Positions 18,801 to 29,600 are shown, counted from the stretch's first letter. The stretch: 61,277 bases of DNA from Calditrichota bacterium (GCA_018644935.1 JABGPL010000015.1:1-61277), one strand, 5' to 3'. A program made the numbers and translations. Notes: a model not told the origin generated them from the sequence alone.

Positions 18801-19262
18801 AGGTGCGGTATCGCAGTTTGGGGAGATGATCCAACTACTCCAATAATTGATGGTTCTCTTGAAAACGATCCATTCACTCTTGAGTACTTTAATTCTGGCA
18901 AAAACTGCACTATTCAATTTGACCTGATTAAAGGCAACGGACGATATGATACGGATGATTTCCAGGTAGTTTATTTAAAAGATTTGGAAATAACCCCCGA
19001 CCAATTTGGCATAACTACAGCATATCCAAATCCATTCAACAGTAGATCTGTCGTTGAGTACAGTTTACCTCAGGCATCACTCATTGATGTTGCACTATTC
19101 GATTTGAATGGTAGAAAGGTTTTGCAATTAGTTGAAGGCTTCATTCAGGCTGGTCAATATTCAGTCACAATAGACGGATCTGATCTTGCCAGTGGAATTT
19201 ACATTCTCCAGTTGCAGGCAGGCAAAATTGAATCAAAGCAAAAAGTTACATTAATCAGATAA
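15801..19262 (+). CDS. P3: giant secreted multidomain protein, T9SS cargo
   Basis: 1,153 residues from ATG at 15801, chosen because CGGAG precedes it and it begins a signal peptide (MSKLKRIFPVFAILSLLIFV, cleavage after NPTYG); a TTG at 15780 only adds seven residues. The first cassette is a propeller with strongly repeated blades: GLTWDGEWMWGITYSD, GLTWDGETFWTAGPG, GVTWDGEALWYTNLS, then GIDHDGEHLWYPTQ. The carboxypeptidase-regulatory-like part contains the paired motifs PVGEYEFTFTATDYLPLVEP. The conserved second split Ig begins near residue 461; GWN modules near 782; ENMSLLV near 968; YPNPFN near 1074. A probable terminator follows the gene. Confidence 0.85.
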   Translation: MSKLKRIFPVFAILSLLIFVNPTYGQVSVAPIGFGASLEVNAEANAEMILINDGDNPVTYNISYDLIEDEERRGGPRRDDLGEEIGGLQVENGSWFGLTWDGEWMWGITYSDSRVIAYDMDNEIQAQFQAQHRSCTGLTWDGETFWTAGPGQLLVRFDIEGNTIDQINVRGNLPRGVTWDGEALWYTNLSAPYYCQRVSVEGELLRDINIEGINNTRMSCVWVEGHRDGHLWIHHTDGPLYQLNVEEDDPEIIQEVQLHEGGNRWGIDHDGEHLWYPTQERWIQFDDGVAEFFMLGFEPFEGVIPPGEDIPVEIFITTAGVEAGVYNILVEIELEELEEIIEFTAIITVDSPSANILCSVTDAATDEAVPDVTVDVYKYSYTRFTNNAGRCEFEELPVGEYEFTFTATDYLPLVEPYQIDGEGELNLDVELLHAQCNLDLEEIVDALDAGAQSETILTVTNDGNGPLTFTTDRRLLGDANAEPWEHRVGVPAGIVAEDPRVHGAVFINDHFYASGANDGEAAIYVLNRDQELVNQFAQLGESRYGYKDLASDGETIWGSGERIVFEFTPDGEEVSTFDCGISPCNNLAWDSDRDILWVSGTTTDIIGFDREGNQVGEVDRQNLRIYGLAYWPDDPDGYQLYVYHKINDVGNLLVAKYDIENDQVMDVANLQHENGGVAQGCYITNQYDIYSWVFMGTANSGAEDRVDIWQLDARKDWMGIEPTNGTIEGGEAQEFVVTLDATGLPQAPFEGEIVFTHDGVGGESRLPITLQVGEGQGGGPEEMVLELANGWNMVSVYVQPDPDDVVEIMTDLVEAESLIMVKNGSGQFYNPQFGFNNIPGWLVEEGYMIKMDGADDLTLAGEPVPWDHAIELDPGWQMISFYPRQGVEAILALSGIVDVLLMAKDGAGRFYSPAFGFSNMGDMVAGMGYLLKMDEATELIYTVEEEVAHQSRPMMLPKFVPSHKNTSENMSLLVLTDLSEGEIGVFSNNEFVGSGVIQDGRCGIAVWGDDPTTPIIDGSLENDPFTLEYFNSGKNCTIQFDLIKGNGRYDTDDFQVVYLKDLEITPDQFGITTAYPNPFNSRSVVEYSLPQASLIDVALFDLNGRKVLQLVEGFIQAGQYSVTIDGSDLASGIYILQLQAGKIESKQKVTLIR

Positions 19263-19269
19263 AAACCAA

Positions 19270-19337
19270 TTTGAACGCCCTTATCGGAACTGCGGAGTTT
19301 TACTTTCTGACAAGGGCTTTCAAACAAAATTCTTTTT
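19270..19337 (+). terminator. Probable intrinsic terminator between P3 and P4
   Basis: The arms at 19270-19282 (TTTGAACGCCCTT) and 19312-19324 pair except for one position, with a loop of 29 bases, and a run with six T residues follows at 19331-19337. It lies in the longest spacer within the array (196 bp), suggesting that P4 starts a new transcription unit. Confidence 0.5.
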
Positions 19338-19458
19338 TCATTTAATTAGAATTAACATCCACAAATTAAGTGGCAACTCACTTACAATGACCTTGACATA
19401 TCAGAATGGTTGCTCAGAAGATTTGAATTAAAAAAGGTGGGTCTTTCAGGAGGAGATC

Positions 19459-22400
19459 GTGCATTACAAAGTACCAGTTTTATTGTTTATTGTTCTATTG
19501 ACAACTTCTTTTTTCACTGCCGATGCGGAGGTGATTTTTCAACCCAACGGTGCGGCCTTTCAGATGGAAGAAGAGGCCGAAGAGTTCATCATTAGTTTGA
19601 TAAACGCAGGCGACCAGGATGTAAATTTTGAGCTCAATATCAGATTGCAAGATCTTGGTGAGGAGGAAGACGTTAATATGGGGCCGTTTCGTGATCGAAG
19701 AGGCGAACCTCAGGATGGCGATGAATTTGAATATGAGTGGCGGGACAACCTTGAAGATGATGGCCCGGAGTATGAGTGGATCGATATAAGGGAATTTGAA
19801 GGAGTACGACAACATGTTTTAGGAGATGATGAGAATACAGGTCAGTTAGACTTCGGGTGGAATTTCCCGCTCTATGATGAGGAATTTGATCATTGCTGGG
19901 CGTGCAGCGATGGTTGGTCTTCAGTTTTCCGGTCCCAGTACCAGCGAAATGTCCCCGACTTGCCAAATAGACAACAAGCCTGGAATGGAACATTACTCTG
20001 GTCTGATGGTGATTGGCATGGCGAGAGAGATGGAGCCGGTCCCCTATACTTCTGGACAAATGAAGAGGATATGGCAATAATTACATGGAATCAATGGAAT
20101 GCTCGGGATGGTGGTACACTCGCTGATGTACAAGTTATCTATCGTCTCGATGGGATGATGACTATAAACTATGGTGCCGACTTCGGTAATGGGAACCGCT
20201 TTAACGATGGTCAGGGTACATATGGTGCTGAGGCTTCATTCCAGGGATTGGGCGACGGACAATGGGGTTTCCAATTCAAACCCCCTAACCAGCTTAATGA
20301 TTATTTGCAAGAGGGTAGAGTCATTGGAGTTGGTCCGCGCGACGCCTGGCTGAAGTGGATTATGATCGAAGAGCGCGAAGGTGTGATCGAAGCCGACGGT
20401 GATCTCGATCTGGTAGTAACGTTGGACCCGGAAGGAATGGAGGAAGGTGTAAACTTCGCAATTGTTGAACTTGAACTAGATGACCCCGATCAACCACTTA
20501 TTCAGATCCCTGTCGTTACATCAGTAAATTCAGAAGTATTCAACCTGTATGGTATTGTATGTGATGCTGCAGATGATTCTCCGGTTAATCTGGCTTGTGT
20601 TGAAAGCGAACCTTTTGGAATAATTCGAGCTTGCAATGGTAATGGTCGCTGGGAAATTGAAGAACTACCGATTGGTGAATATGATATTAATTTCTCCGCC
20701 GAAGATTTCCTGCCACATACAGAAACAATAGATATTCAGGATGGTGAGGAATTTGAGCTGAACTTCGCTTTGCTGCATTCGGAGTGCAACCTTGACCTGG
20801 AAGAAGTGTCAGATGAACTACCAGTTGATGGATCATCTGAAACTATTGTTACTGTCTCCAATGATGGTAATGGACCATTAACTTTCAGTACGGATAAAAG
20901 GTTACTAGGTGATGCAAACGCGGAACCGTGGGAGTTAAGGGTGGAAGTTCCTGCCGGAGTCATCGCTGAAGATCCTCGAATTCATGGTGCTGTGTTCATC
21001 AATGATCGTTTCTATACGAGCGGTGCCAATGCTGGAGAGGCTGCCATCTATGTGCTTAATCGAGATCAAGAGCTTATAAACCAATATGCTCAACTCGGCG
21101 AAAGTCGTTACGGTTACAAAGATCTGGCCTCTGATGGTGAAATTATCTTTGGGTCTGGAGAGCGTCTTGTTTTTGGGTTTACTCCAGATGGCGAAGAAGT
21201 ATCATCATTTGACTGCGGAATATCTCCCTGTAATAACCTTGCGTGGGATTCGGACAGAGATATACTATGGTGTTCCGGTACCACGACCAACATTATTGGC
21301 TTCGACCGAGATGGCAATCAGATCGGTGAAGTGGACAGACAGAATTTGCGGATTTACGGGCTTGCCTATTGGCCTGATGATCCGGACGGGTACCAACTTT
21401 ATGTTTACCATAAGATCAACGAGGTTGGGAATTTGATGGTCGCTAAATACGACATCGAAAATAATCAAGTCATGGACATCGCAAACCTCCAACACGAAAT
21501 TGGTGGAGTAGCTCAGGGATGTTTTATCACGAACCAGTATGACATTTACAGTTGGGTGTTTATGGGAACTGCTAATAGTGGCGCAGAAGATCGTGTTGAC
21601 ATTTGGCAGATAGATGCTCGTAAGGACTGGATGGATATTGATCCTTCAGAAGGTATTATCGAAGGCGGAGAACAACAGGAATTTACTGTTACTCTCGATG
21701 CCACTGGACTGCCGCAAGCACCGTTTGAAGGCGAAATTGTTTTCACTCATGACGGCATTGGTGGAGAAACACATCTACCCCTAACGCTTCAAGTTGGCGA
21801 AGGCGGTGGACCTGAAGAGATGGTTCTTGAACTCAATGATGGTTGGAATATGATCTCCGCTTATGTCCAGCCAGATCCTGACGATATTGTCGAAATAATG
21901 GCTGGTCTTGTTGAAGCCCGCTCACTAATAATGGTAAAAAACAGTACCGGGCAATTCTACAATGCCCAATTTGGATTCAATAACATTCCCGGATGGATGG
22001 TTGATGAAGGGTACATGATCAAAATGGATAGTGCCGATGAATTGACGCTTGCTGGTGAAGCTGTACCCTGGGATCAGGCAATTGAACTTGATGCCGGTTG
22101 GAAAATGGTCAGCTATTACCCACGACAGGGTGTTGATGCAATTCTCGCACTTTCCGGAATCGTCGATGTGCTATTGATGGCGAAAGACGGGGCGGGACGT
22201 TTCTACAACCCGGCTTTCGGATTCAGTAACATGGGCGACATGATTGCAGGACAAGGATATTTGCTGAAGATGGACGAAGCTGCTGAACTGATATACACCG
22301 TTGAAGAAGAAATTGCTGCTGAATCTTCACCTCATCCTGTTCCGAACATTCTCCCCAATCACTTGAATACTGGAGAGAACATGAGTTTGCTTATATTTAC

Positions 22401-22935
22401 TAATATTTCTGAAGGAGAAATTGGTGTTTACACAAACGGCAATCTCGTAGGTTCAGGTGTGATTTATGAAGGCAAATGTGGTTTAGCAGTCTGGGGTGAT
22501 GACCCAACAACTTCTGTAGTTGATGGTGCTCTAAAGGGTGAGACTCTGAAAATCAGGCATAGCAACGGAACTGAATCTAATGATGTAATATCTGAAACGA
22601 TTACAGGTGATAATAAATATATTGCCGACGGTTTCCAGGTAGTACGTATCCTTGATGTCACTGCTTCACCCGAACAGTTCGGGATAGTTGATACATATCC
22701 GAACCCGTTTAACAGCACAACAAGAATAACTATCAATCTACCAGAAGCATTAAAAGTTGATTTCGCTCTGTATGACCTGAGTGGTCGAGTAGTTTTCGAT
22801 ATAGCCTCTGGACATTTAAAAACTGGGATGCATACATTTGTAATAGATGGATCTTTCCTCGCAAGTGGAGTTTATATTGCTCAACTTCAAGCATCCGGGA
22901 AGGATTACAAAAGCAAGATAACCCTGCTAAAGTAG
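19459..22935 (+). CDS. P4: giant secreted multidomain protein with beta-sandwich cassette
   Basis: 1,158 residues. The start is GTG at 19459 with AGGAGG five bases upstream; the signal peptide is LLFIVLLTTSFFTADA. The first cassette (about 85-300) is not a propeller. It has YEWIDI, then LDFGWNFPLYDEEFDHCWAC and SDGWSSVF, the form of the beta-sandwich found in many FCB exported proteins (usually GFxFPFYG followed by SNGxxxF), and LYFWTNEEDMAIITWNQW. The linker motif is altered (MGPFRDRRGE). The second Ig half uses DDPDQPLIQIPV, shared with P5 and close to P6, but not with P1-P3. The carboxypeptidase-regulatory-like segment is divergent. The central propeller begins near residue 490; GWN modules near 786; ENMSLLV near 974; YPNPFN near 1080. 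Confidence 0.85.
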   Translation: MHYKVPVLLFIVLLTTSFFTADAEVIFQPNGAAFQMEEEAEEFIISLINAGDQDVNFELNIRLQDLGEEEDVNMGPFRDRRGEPQDGDEFEYEWRDNLEDDGPEYEWIDIREFEGVRQHVLGDDENTGQLDFGWNFPLYDEEFDHCWACSDGWSSVFRSQYQRNVPDLPNRQQAWNGTLLWSDGDWHGERDGAGPLYFWTNEEDMAIITWNQWNARDGGTLADVQVIYRLDGMMTINYGADFGNGNRFNDGQGTYGAEASFQGLGDGQWGFQFKPPNQLNDYLQEGRVIGVGPRDAWLKWIMIEEREGVIEADGDLDLVVTLDPEGMEEGVNFAIVELELDDPDQPLIQIPVVTSVNSEVFNLYGIVCDAADDSPVNLACVESEPFGIIRACNGNGRWEIEELPIGEYDINFSAEDFLPHTETIDIQDGEEFELNFALLHSECNLDLEEVSDELPVDGSSETIVTVSNDGNGPLTFSTDKRLLGDANAEPWELRVEVPAGVIAEDPRIHGAVFINDRFYTSGANAGEAAIYVLNRDQELINQYAQLGESRYGYKDLASDGEIIFGSGERLVFGFTPDGEEVSSFDCGISPCNNLAWDSDRDILWCSGTTTNIIGFDRDGNQIGEVDRQNLRIYGLAYWPDDPDGYQLYVYHKINEVGNLMVAKYDIENNQVMDIANLQHEIGGVAQGCFITNQYDIYSWVFMGTANSGAEDRVDIWQIDARKDWMDIDPSEGIIEGGEQQEFTVTLDATGLPQAPFEGEIVFTHDGIGGETHLPLTLQVGEGGGPEEMVLELNDGWNMISAYVQPDPDDIVEIMAGLVEARSLIMVKNSTGQFYNAQFGFNNIPGWMVDEGYMIKMDSADELTLAGEAVPWDQAIELDAGWKMVSYYPRQGVDAILALSGIVDVLLMAKDGAGRFYNPAFGFSNMGDMIAGQGYLLKMDEAAELIYTVEEEIAAESSPHPVPNILPNHLNTGENMSLLIFTNISEGEIGVYTNGNLVGSGVIYEGKCGLAVWGDDPTTSVVDGALKGETLKIRHSNGTESNDVISETITGDNKYIADGFQVVRILDVTASPEQFGIVDTYPNPFNSTTRITINLPEALKVDFALYDLSGRVVFDIASGHLKTGMHTFVIDGSFLASGVYIAQLQASGKDYKSKITLLK

Positions 22936-23048
22936 ATAAGTAAAGGAGTGATCTTTAGGATAAGCATACTCACCGGCACCTGATCTCTTCGAAGTTAATT
23001 AATAATACCTAACACAGTTCGTGTTGGTAGCAATTTTTGGAGTAAGAA

Positions 23049-26000
23049 ATGCAATTGAGAGGATTTTTCCTTCTTAACATTTTCTTTTTTATTCTGGTTT
23101 TAACTAATACCTCTGTATATGCAGAGGTGATAGTGGAACCATTTGGGACTGCTGTTTTTATAGATGAAGAATTGGAAGAAGAGTTTGTAATCACGCTTGC
23201 CAATGATGGTGATGCAGAAGTTAGTTTTGAGATTGGCATCGATGTTCAGGATATCATTAATCCTGGAGAAGAAAGACAGGGTCCACGAAGGGATCTCCCT
23301 GAAGGCAGATTTGCCATTTTTCAAGATGCAGCTACCTTTGGCTGGGTGGATGAGTTTGTTTTCCGAGTAATTGATGGGCTTGACTATGAGTGGTTCCAAA
23401 ATCCTGCTGATTTGATCGATGTCGACCTCGATGAATTTGATGCTTTATGGGTAGAAACTGGCAACCAGAGTGATCAATATAGACGAAATTGGGACGAAAA
23501 CCTCGAACGATTTGAAGATTATGTCTCGGGCGGAAAGTCCATGTTTATCGAACAGGGTCACAATGAAGGTGAGAATGCCACACATACCACACCTGGAGGT
23601 CTTGATTATGTTTGGAATCCAGAAGAGGGAACACTCAATGTTGGGCCGGAGGACAACTGGTTAGTTGACAGAATGGGTTGGGAAGAAGGACAGCATTTTC
23701 CTGGTGGGAATCATACTCATGTTAATTACCCGGTTCAAAACCTTGAAAATATTGAAGATTGTGATTTCTATCAGGTTATCGTGGTTGGTGACAGGTCAGG
23801 TGCACCCTCGATCATTCATTATGAATACGGTCGTGGTAATGTAATCGTATCTGGTTCACCATGTGGTCACCAATGGCGTAATCACAATCAAGATGGTAGA
23901 TGGGGTTCTTGCGGTGAGGAGATGTTGGAATGGTTGTCGCTGCTGAGTGCTCCAGCCTGGATTCAGGTTGAACCAGAAGAAGGTGTCATCGAGCCTGATG
24001 GAGATGCTGACATCAATGTTATGTTGATGGCAGAGGAAATAGAAGCAGGAACTCACTATGCAATTCTGGAATTCGAGCTTGACGACCCTGACCAACCTTT
24101 GATTCAGATACCTGTGATGATGTCGATCGATGCTCCGATTTTCGATTTATTCGCAGTTGTCACTGATGAAACTGACGGTGCCACGCTTGGTCAAGTTAGT
24201 GTTTCAACTTATGATTACGATTTTCGCCGGAGTACAAATAACGATGGTGAGATTGAAATCTTGTCTCTGCCAAGTACTAACTATGATGTCCATTTTTCTC
24301 TCACCGACTACCTACCGCATGTAGAAAGGTTTGAAGTTGGTGATAATGACATTTGGAACCTTGAAATATCGATGCGGCATTCACAATGTAACCTCGATAT
24401 GGAAGAAATCGTTGATGAACTGCCTGTCGATGAACAATCTGAAACCGTGGTTACTGTCTCCAATGATGGTAATGGTCCATTAACTTTTACAACTGACCGC
24501 AGATTACTAGGCGACGCAAACGCTGAACCATGGGAACTCCGAGTTGGTGTTCCTGCCGGTGTTGTTGTTGAGGATGCAAGGGTTCACGGTGCTGTTTTTA
24601 TCAATGATCAATTCTATGCAAGTGGAGCAAATGATGGGGATGCTGCCGTTTATGTTCTTAATCGAGATCAGGAACTTATAGACCAATATGCTCAACTCGG
24701 CGAAAGTCGCTACGGTTACAAAGATATGGCTACGGATGGTGAAACAATCTGGGGGTCCGGTGAAAGAATAGTCTTTGAATTTACTCCTGACGGTGATGAA
24801 GTTAACTCCTTTGACTGCGGCATTTCTCCCTGCAATAACCTCGCGTGGGATTCGGACAGAGATATACTCTGGTGTTCAGGTACAACTACGGATATTATTG
24901 GTTTTGACCGAGATGGTAATCAGATCGGTGAGGTGGACAGACAAAACTTACGTATTTACGGACTTGCCTATTGGCCTGATGATCCCGATGGGTACCAACT
25001 CTATGTTTACCATAAGGTCAGAGAAGTTGGGAATTTGATGGTCGCAAAATACGACATCGAAAACAATCAGGTGATGGAAGTCGCAAACCTCCAACATGAA
25101 ATCGGTGGGGTAGCACAGGGATGTTTTATAACTAACCAATATGACATTTACAGTTGGGTGTTTATGGGAACAGCTAACAGTGGTGCTGAAGATCGGATTG
25201 ACATATGGCAGGTAGACGCCCGAAAGGACTGGATGGAAATCAATCCAACAGACGGCGTAATCGAAGGTGGTGAACAACAAGAATTTACTGTTACTTTGGA
25301 TGCAACTGGTTTACCACCAGCACCGTTTGAGGGTGAGATTGTTTTCAATCATGATGGAATCGGTGGGGAAACACATTTGCCCATCACCCTTCAAGTTGGT
25401 GAAGGTCAGGGTGGCGGACCTGAAGAGATGGTACTCGAACTCGCTAATGGTTGGAACATGGTCTCTGCCTATGTTCAACCAGATCCTGATGATGTTGTCG
25501 AAATAATGTCCGAACTTGTAGAAGCCGAAACACTTGTTATGGTTAAAAATGGGACTGGACAATTCTACAACCCACAATTCGGATTTAACAACATCCCTGG
25601 TTGGGCAGTTGAAGAAGGATATATGATCAAAATGGATGGTGCCGATGAGTTAACCCTTGGGGGTGAACCCGTACCATGGGACCAGGCAATTGAACTCGAT
25701 GCCGGTTGGCAAATGATCAGTTATTACCCAAGACAGGGTGTTGACGCGGTTTTGGCACTTTCCGGAATCGTCGATGTGTTATTGATGGCAAAAGACGGGG
25801 TGGGACAATTCTACAGCCCGGCATTCGGATTCAGTAACATGGGTGATATGATTGCGGGTCAGGGATATTTGCTGAAGATGGATGAAGCTGCTGAGTTGAT
25901 ATACACCGTTGAAGAAGAAGTTGCAGCTGAATCTTCACCGAATCCTATTCCGAACAATCTCCCCATTCATTTGAACACTGGTGAGAATATGAGTTTGCTT

Positions 26001-26543
26001 GTATTTACTGATATTTCTGAAGGGGAAATTGGTGTTTACACAAACGGTAATCTTGTTGGTTCAGGTGTAATTCAGGAAGATAAATGTGGTATTGCTGTCT
26101 GGGGCAACGATCCGTCAACCTCTGAAGTTGATGGTGCTCTAAAGGGTGAGACTCTGGAAATCCGTCTTAACTGCGGAACGGAATCTCAAGCTGTTATTAT
26201 TGAGATGCTTTCTGGTGATAATCACTACATCACGGATGGCTTCCAGGCAGTTCGAATTCTGGATGTCCAAGCATCGCCTGAGCTATTTGGCATTGTTGAT
26301 GCATATCCAAATCCATTTAACAGCACAACAAGCCTTAAAATCAATTTACCTGAGGCTGCAAAAATTGACTTTACACTATACGACATAACCGGTCGTGCAG
26401 TAGTTGAGATTGCATCTGGACACATAAAAGCTGGGATGCATTCATTTGCACTTGATGGCTCTTCTCTGACAAGTGGTGTGTATGTTGCACAACTTCAATC
26501 ATCGGGCAAAGATTACAAACAGAAGTTAACTCTTGTGAAATAG
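23049..26543 (+). CDS. P5: giant secreted multidomain protein with amidotransferase-like cassette
   Basis: 1,164 residues, ATG with GGAG upstream, signal peptide FLLNIFFFILVLTNTSVYA. The first cassette (about 95-300) has the order seen in class I glutamine-amidotransferase-like/ThuA-type folds of exported proteins: FDALWVETGNQ, then FEDYVSGGKSMFIEQG, and later YGRGNVIVSGSPCGHQW. No nucleophile-elbow cysteine or catalytic triad is evident, so a binding role is more likely than catalysis. The rest matches the common layout: QGPRRDLPEG linker, conserved propeller after GDANAEPWELR (near residue 490), GWN modules near 793, ENMSLLV near 979, YPNPFN near 1086. It shares a 56-bp identical tract with P1 in the central propeller. 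Confidence 0.85.
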   Translation: MQLRGFFLLNIFFFILVLTNTSVYAEVIVEPFGTAVFIDEELEEEFVITLANDGDAEVSFEIGIDVQDIINPGEERQGPRRDLPEGRFAIFQDAATFGWVDEFVFRVIDGLDYEWFQNPADLIDVDLDEFDALWVETGNQSDQYRRNWDENLERFEDYVSGGKSMFIEQGHNEGENATHTTPGGLDYVWNPEEGTLNVGPEDNWLVDRMGWEEGQHFPGGNHTHVNYPVQNLENIEDCDFYQVIVVGDRSGAPSIIHYEYGRGNVIVSGSPCGHQWRNHNQDGRWGSCGEEMLEWLSLLSAPAWIQVEPEEGVIEPDGDADINVMLMAEEIEAGTHYAILEFELDDPDQPLIQIPVMMSIDAPIFDLFAVVTDETDGATLGQVSVSTYDYDFRRSTNNDGEIEILSLPSTNYDVHFSLTDYLPHVERFEVGDNDIWNLEISMRHSQCNLDMEEIVDELPVDEQSETVVTVSNDGNGPLTFTTDRRLLGDANAEPWELRVGVPAGVVVEDARVHGAVFINDQFYASGANDGDAAVYVLNRDQELIDQYAQLGESRYGYKDMATDGETIWGSGERIVFEFTPDGDEVNSFDCGISPCNNLAWDSDRDILWCSGTTTDIIGFDRDGNQIGEVDRQNLRIYGLAYWPDDPDGYQLYVYHKVREVGNLMVAKYDIENNQVMEVANLQHEIGGVAQGCFITNQYDIYSWVFMGTANSGAEDRIDIWQVDARKDWMEINPTDGVIEGGEQQEFTVTLDATGLPPAPFEGEIVFNHDGIGGETHLPITLQVGEGQGGGPEEMVLELANGWNMVSAYVQPDPDDVVEIMSELVEAETLVMVKNGTGQFYNPQFGFNNIPGWAVEEGYMIKMDGADELTLGGEPVPWDQAIELDAGWQMISYYPRQGVDAVLALSGIVDVLLMAKDGVGQFYSPAFGFSNMGDMIAGQGYLLKMDEAAELIYTVEEEVAAESSPNPIPNNLPIHLNTGENMSLLVFTDISEGEIGVYTNGNLVGSGVIQEDKCGIAVWGNDPSTSEVDGALKGETLEIRLNCGTESQAVIIEMLSGDNHYITDGFQAVRILDVQASPELFGIVDAYPNPFNSTTSLKINLPEAAKIDFTLYDITGRAVVEIASGHIKAGMHSFALDGSSLTSGVYVAQLQSSGKDYKQKLTLVK

Positions 26544-26648
26544 GGATTAGATCACAGAGAAATACAAGCTCATAAACATCCAATTTCTTGACACATAAAC
26601 AATTGACAACTTGTTTACTACATCTTGATAGAAAATTTGGGGGTAACT

Positions 26649-29600
26649 ATGAAATTAAGTGGAATTTTCCTTCTTAACATTTTCTTTTTTGTTGTGTTTT
26701 TCACTGCCTCTACTTCGGCTGAGGTAATCGTTGAGCCATATGGAAATGCTATTTTCATGGAAGAATTGGAAGAAGAGTTTGTATTTATTCTTGCAAATGA
26801 AGGTGAGGATGATGTCAATTTTGAGATTGGCCTTGCTGGAAACGTTGTAATAAATCCCGCAGAGGGAAGAGATAACACCGGTCGGTCTGTCAGAAGCACT
26901 GACAGACCGACTGCCCCACGACGTGACCTTGAAAGTCGTGGTATCCTGATTGCAGAACGCTGCGGTTGGCGGGACTGGGACTACGAGCAGTACTTTCAGG
27001 CAATTGATGATTTTGAATATGATAGATTCCGCACCTGGGATGAAGTACAAGATGTCAACTTCTCCGACTATGACATCATGTGGCTCGGTAACTACGAATC
27101 CGAAGGCTGGGTCACACTATATAACCAGAACCTCGAGCGTATTGAAGAGTTCGTAGACAATGGCGGGACATTATACCATTGTAGCGGTACCAATAACCAC
27201 GTTATTCATCCCATCAATCCAGGTGGATTAGTTTATATGGGCTCTGAGTCTCAGAACCTTTGTCCATTACAGGTCAACCCTGATGAAAACTGGTTGATCA
27301 ACTACATGAATGAGAACGATCCATTTGAATGGGTATGGCGTGAAGGTCAACGTCTTCGGGGCCAGGGTTGTGCACATGGTTGGTTTACACAAGAAGCTAT
27401 TGACAATATTGAAAATTCAGACTTCCATCAAGTGATTGCTCTGGGCAATCCCACTGCCTCACCGATTATTGTAGTTTACGGATATGGTCGAGGTTTTGTT
27501 TTAACGTCCACAACTGTTGACGGATACTTGCACAATAATCCGGCAGATTTCCATTGGGGTCGCACCGGTGTAGGTGTTATTCGTTATCTTGATTTCCTTG
27601 CAAATGTGGTCACCTGGATTGAAATAGAGCCAGAAGAGGGACTTATAGAACCCGGAGGAGATGTCGACCTCACTATCTCTCTTCTAGCTGAGGAAATGGA
27701 AGCAGGGACACACTATGTAATTCTTGAAATAGTGTTGGATGATCCAAATCAACCCATGATCCAGATTCCGATTATGATGTCGGTTGATGCCCCAATATTT
27801 GACCTGTTCGTAGTTGTCGTTGATGAAGCGAACGGTGAGCCAATGCGACAAGTTAACGTTACAACCGACCCCTACGATTTCAGGAGAAGAACCAATAATA
27901 ATGGTGAAGTTGAGATATTGTCTTTACCTAGTAATGAATATGATTTGTACTTTTCACGCACAGATTACCATCCTCAAGTAGCCTCTTTCGAAGTAGGAGA
28001 TAATGATAATATCAATCTCGAAATTTCCATGCTTCATTCGGAGTGTAACTTCGACATCGAAGAGGTTGTTGATGATCTGCCTGTAGATGGGCGATCTGAA
28101 ACAGTGGTTACCATCTCAAATGATGGCAATGGACCTCTTACTTACACAACCTCTAAAAGATTGTTTGGTGGCGCAAATGCCGATCCGTGGGAACTGAGGG
28201 TAGATGTCCCTGTCGGAGCCCTTACACAGGACTCTCGAATACAAGGGGTCATTTTTGATGGAGAAGACTTTTATCTCTCCGGATCGAATAACAGGAATCC
28301 AGTCATATATGTTCTCGATAGCGACCGAGAGATTGTAGATCAATATAACCAACTCGGTAATAGCCGATATGGATTCAGGGATCTAGCGTTTGATGGAGAA
28401 TTGATTTGGGGTGCAGGTGAAAGAACAATATACGGTTTCACTCCCGATGGTGATGAAGGTTTATCTTTTGACAGCGGTATCTCCCCATGTACAAACGTTG
28501 CCTGGGATTCTGACAGAGATATACTATGGTGCTCAGGCATCTCCACAAATATCTTTGGATTTGACCGAGATGGAAATCAGATCGGCATGGTGAGTAGACA
28601 TGATCATCAAGTTTACGGACTCGCATATTGGCCTGATGATCCAGATGGCTATCAACTTTATGTTTACCATACGGACAACGAAGTCGGAGATTTACTGATC
28701 GCAAAATACGACATTGAAAACGATGACGCGGTGGATGTCGTAGTACTTGAGCATGAAATTGGTGGAGTTGCTCTGGGTTGTTTTATTACAAACCAGTATG
28801 ACATTTACAGCTGGGTTTTTATGGGCATTTCCAACTTTGGTGCTGAAGATCGTGTTGACATTCGGCAGATTGATGCACGCCTGGACTGGATGGATATTGA
28901 TCCAACTGAAGGTGTGATCGAAGGCGGTGAACAACAGGGGTTTGTAATTACCCTTGACGCCACCGGCTTGCCCAGGGCTCTGTTTGAAGGCGAGATTGTA
29001 TTCACTCACGACGGAATCGGAGGTGAAACAATCCTACCACTGGCCTTGCAGGTTAGTGAAGGCGGTGAAGATGAAGAAATGGTCATCGATCTCATTGATG
29101 GTTGGAACATCTCTTCTGCATTTGTTCAACCAGATCCAGATGACATCATCGAGATAACATCTGATCTTGTTGAAGCAGGAACGCTCCTAATGGTCAAAAA
29201 CGGCCTGGGAAGATTCTATAATCCCGAATTCAATTTTAACAACATCCCCGGGTGGCGTGTCAGCGAGGGATATTTAATTAAGATGGACGGCGCGGATCAG
29301 TTAACACTCAACGGTGAACCAGTCCCATGGAATCAACCAATTCAACTTAATGCCAGTTGGCAGATTGTGAGTTATTATCCACGGCAAGGTGTGGATGCTG
29401 TTGTAGCTCTTTCCGGAATTGTAGATGCACTTTTAATGGCAAAAGACGGCGAAGGCCGTTTTTACAACCCAGCGTTCGGATTCAGTAACATGGGTGATAT
29501 GATACCCGGGCAAGGATATTTGATGAATATGGACCAAGCTTCTGAGTTAATATACACCGTTGAAGAAGAAATAGCTGCTGGATCAACACCTAACACTGTT

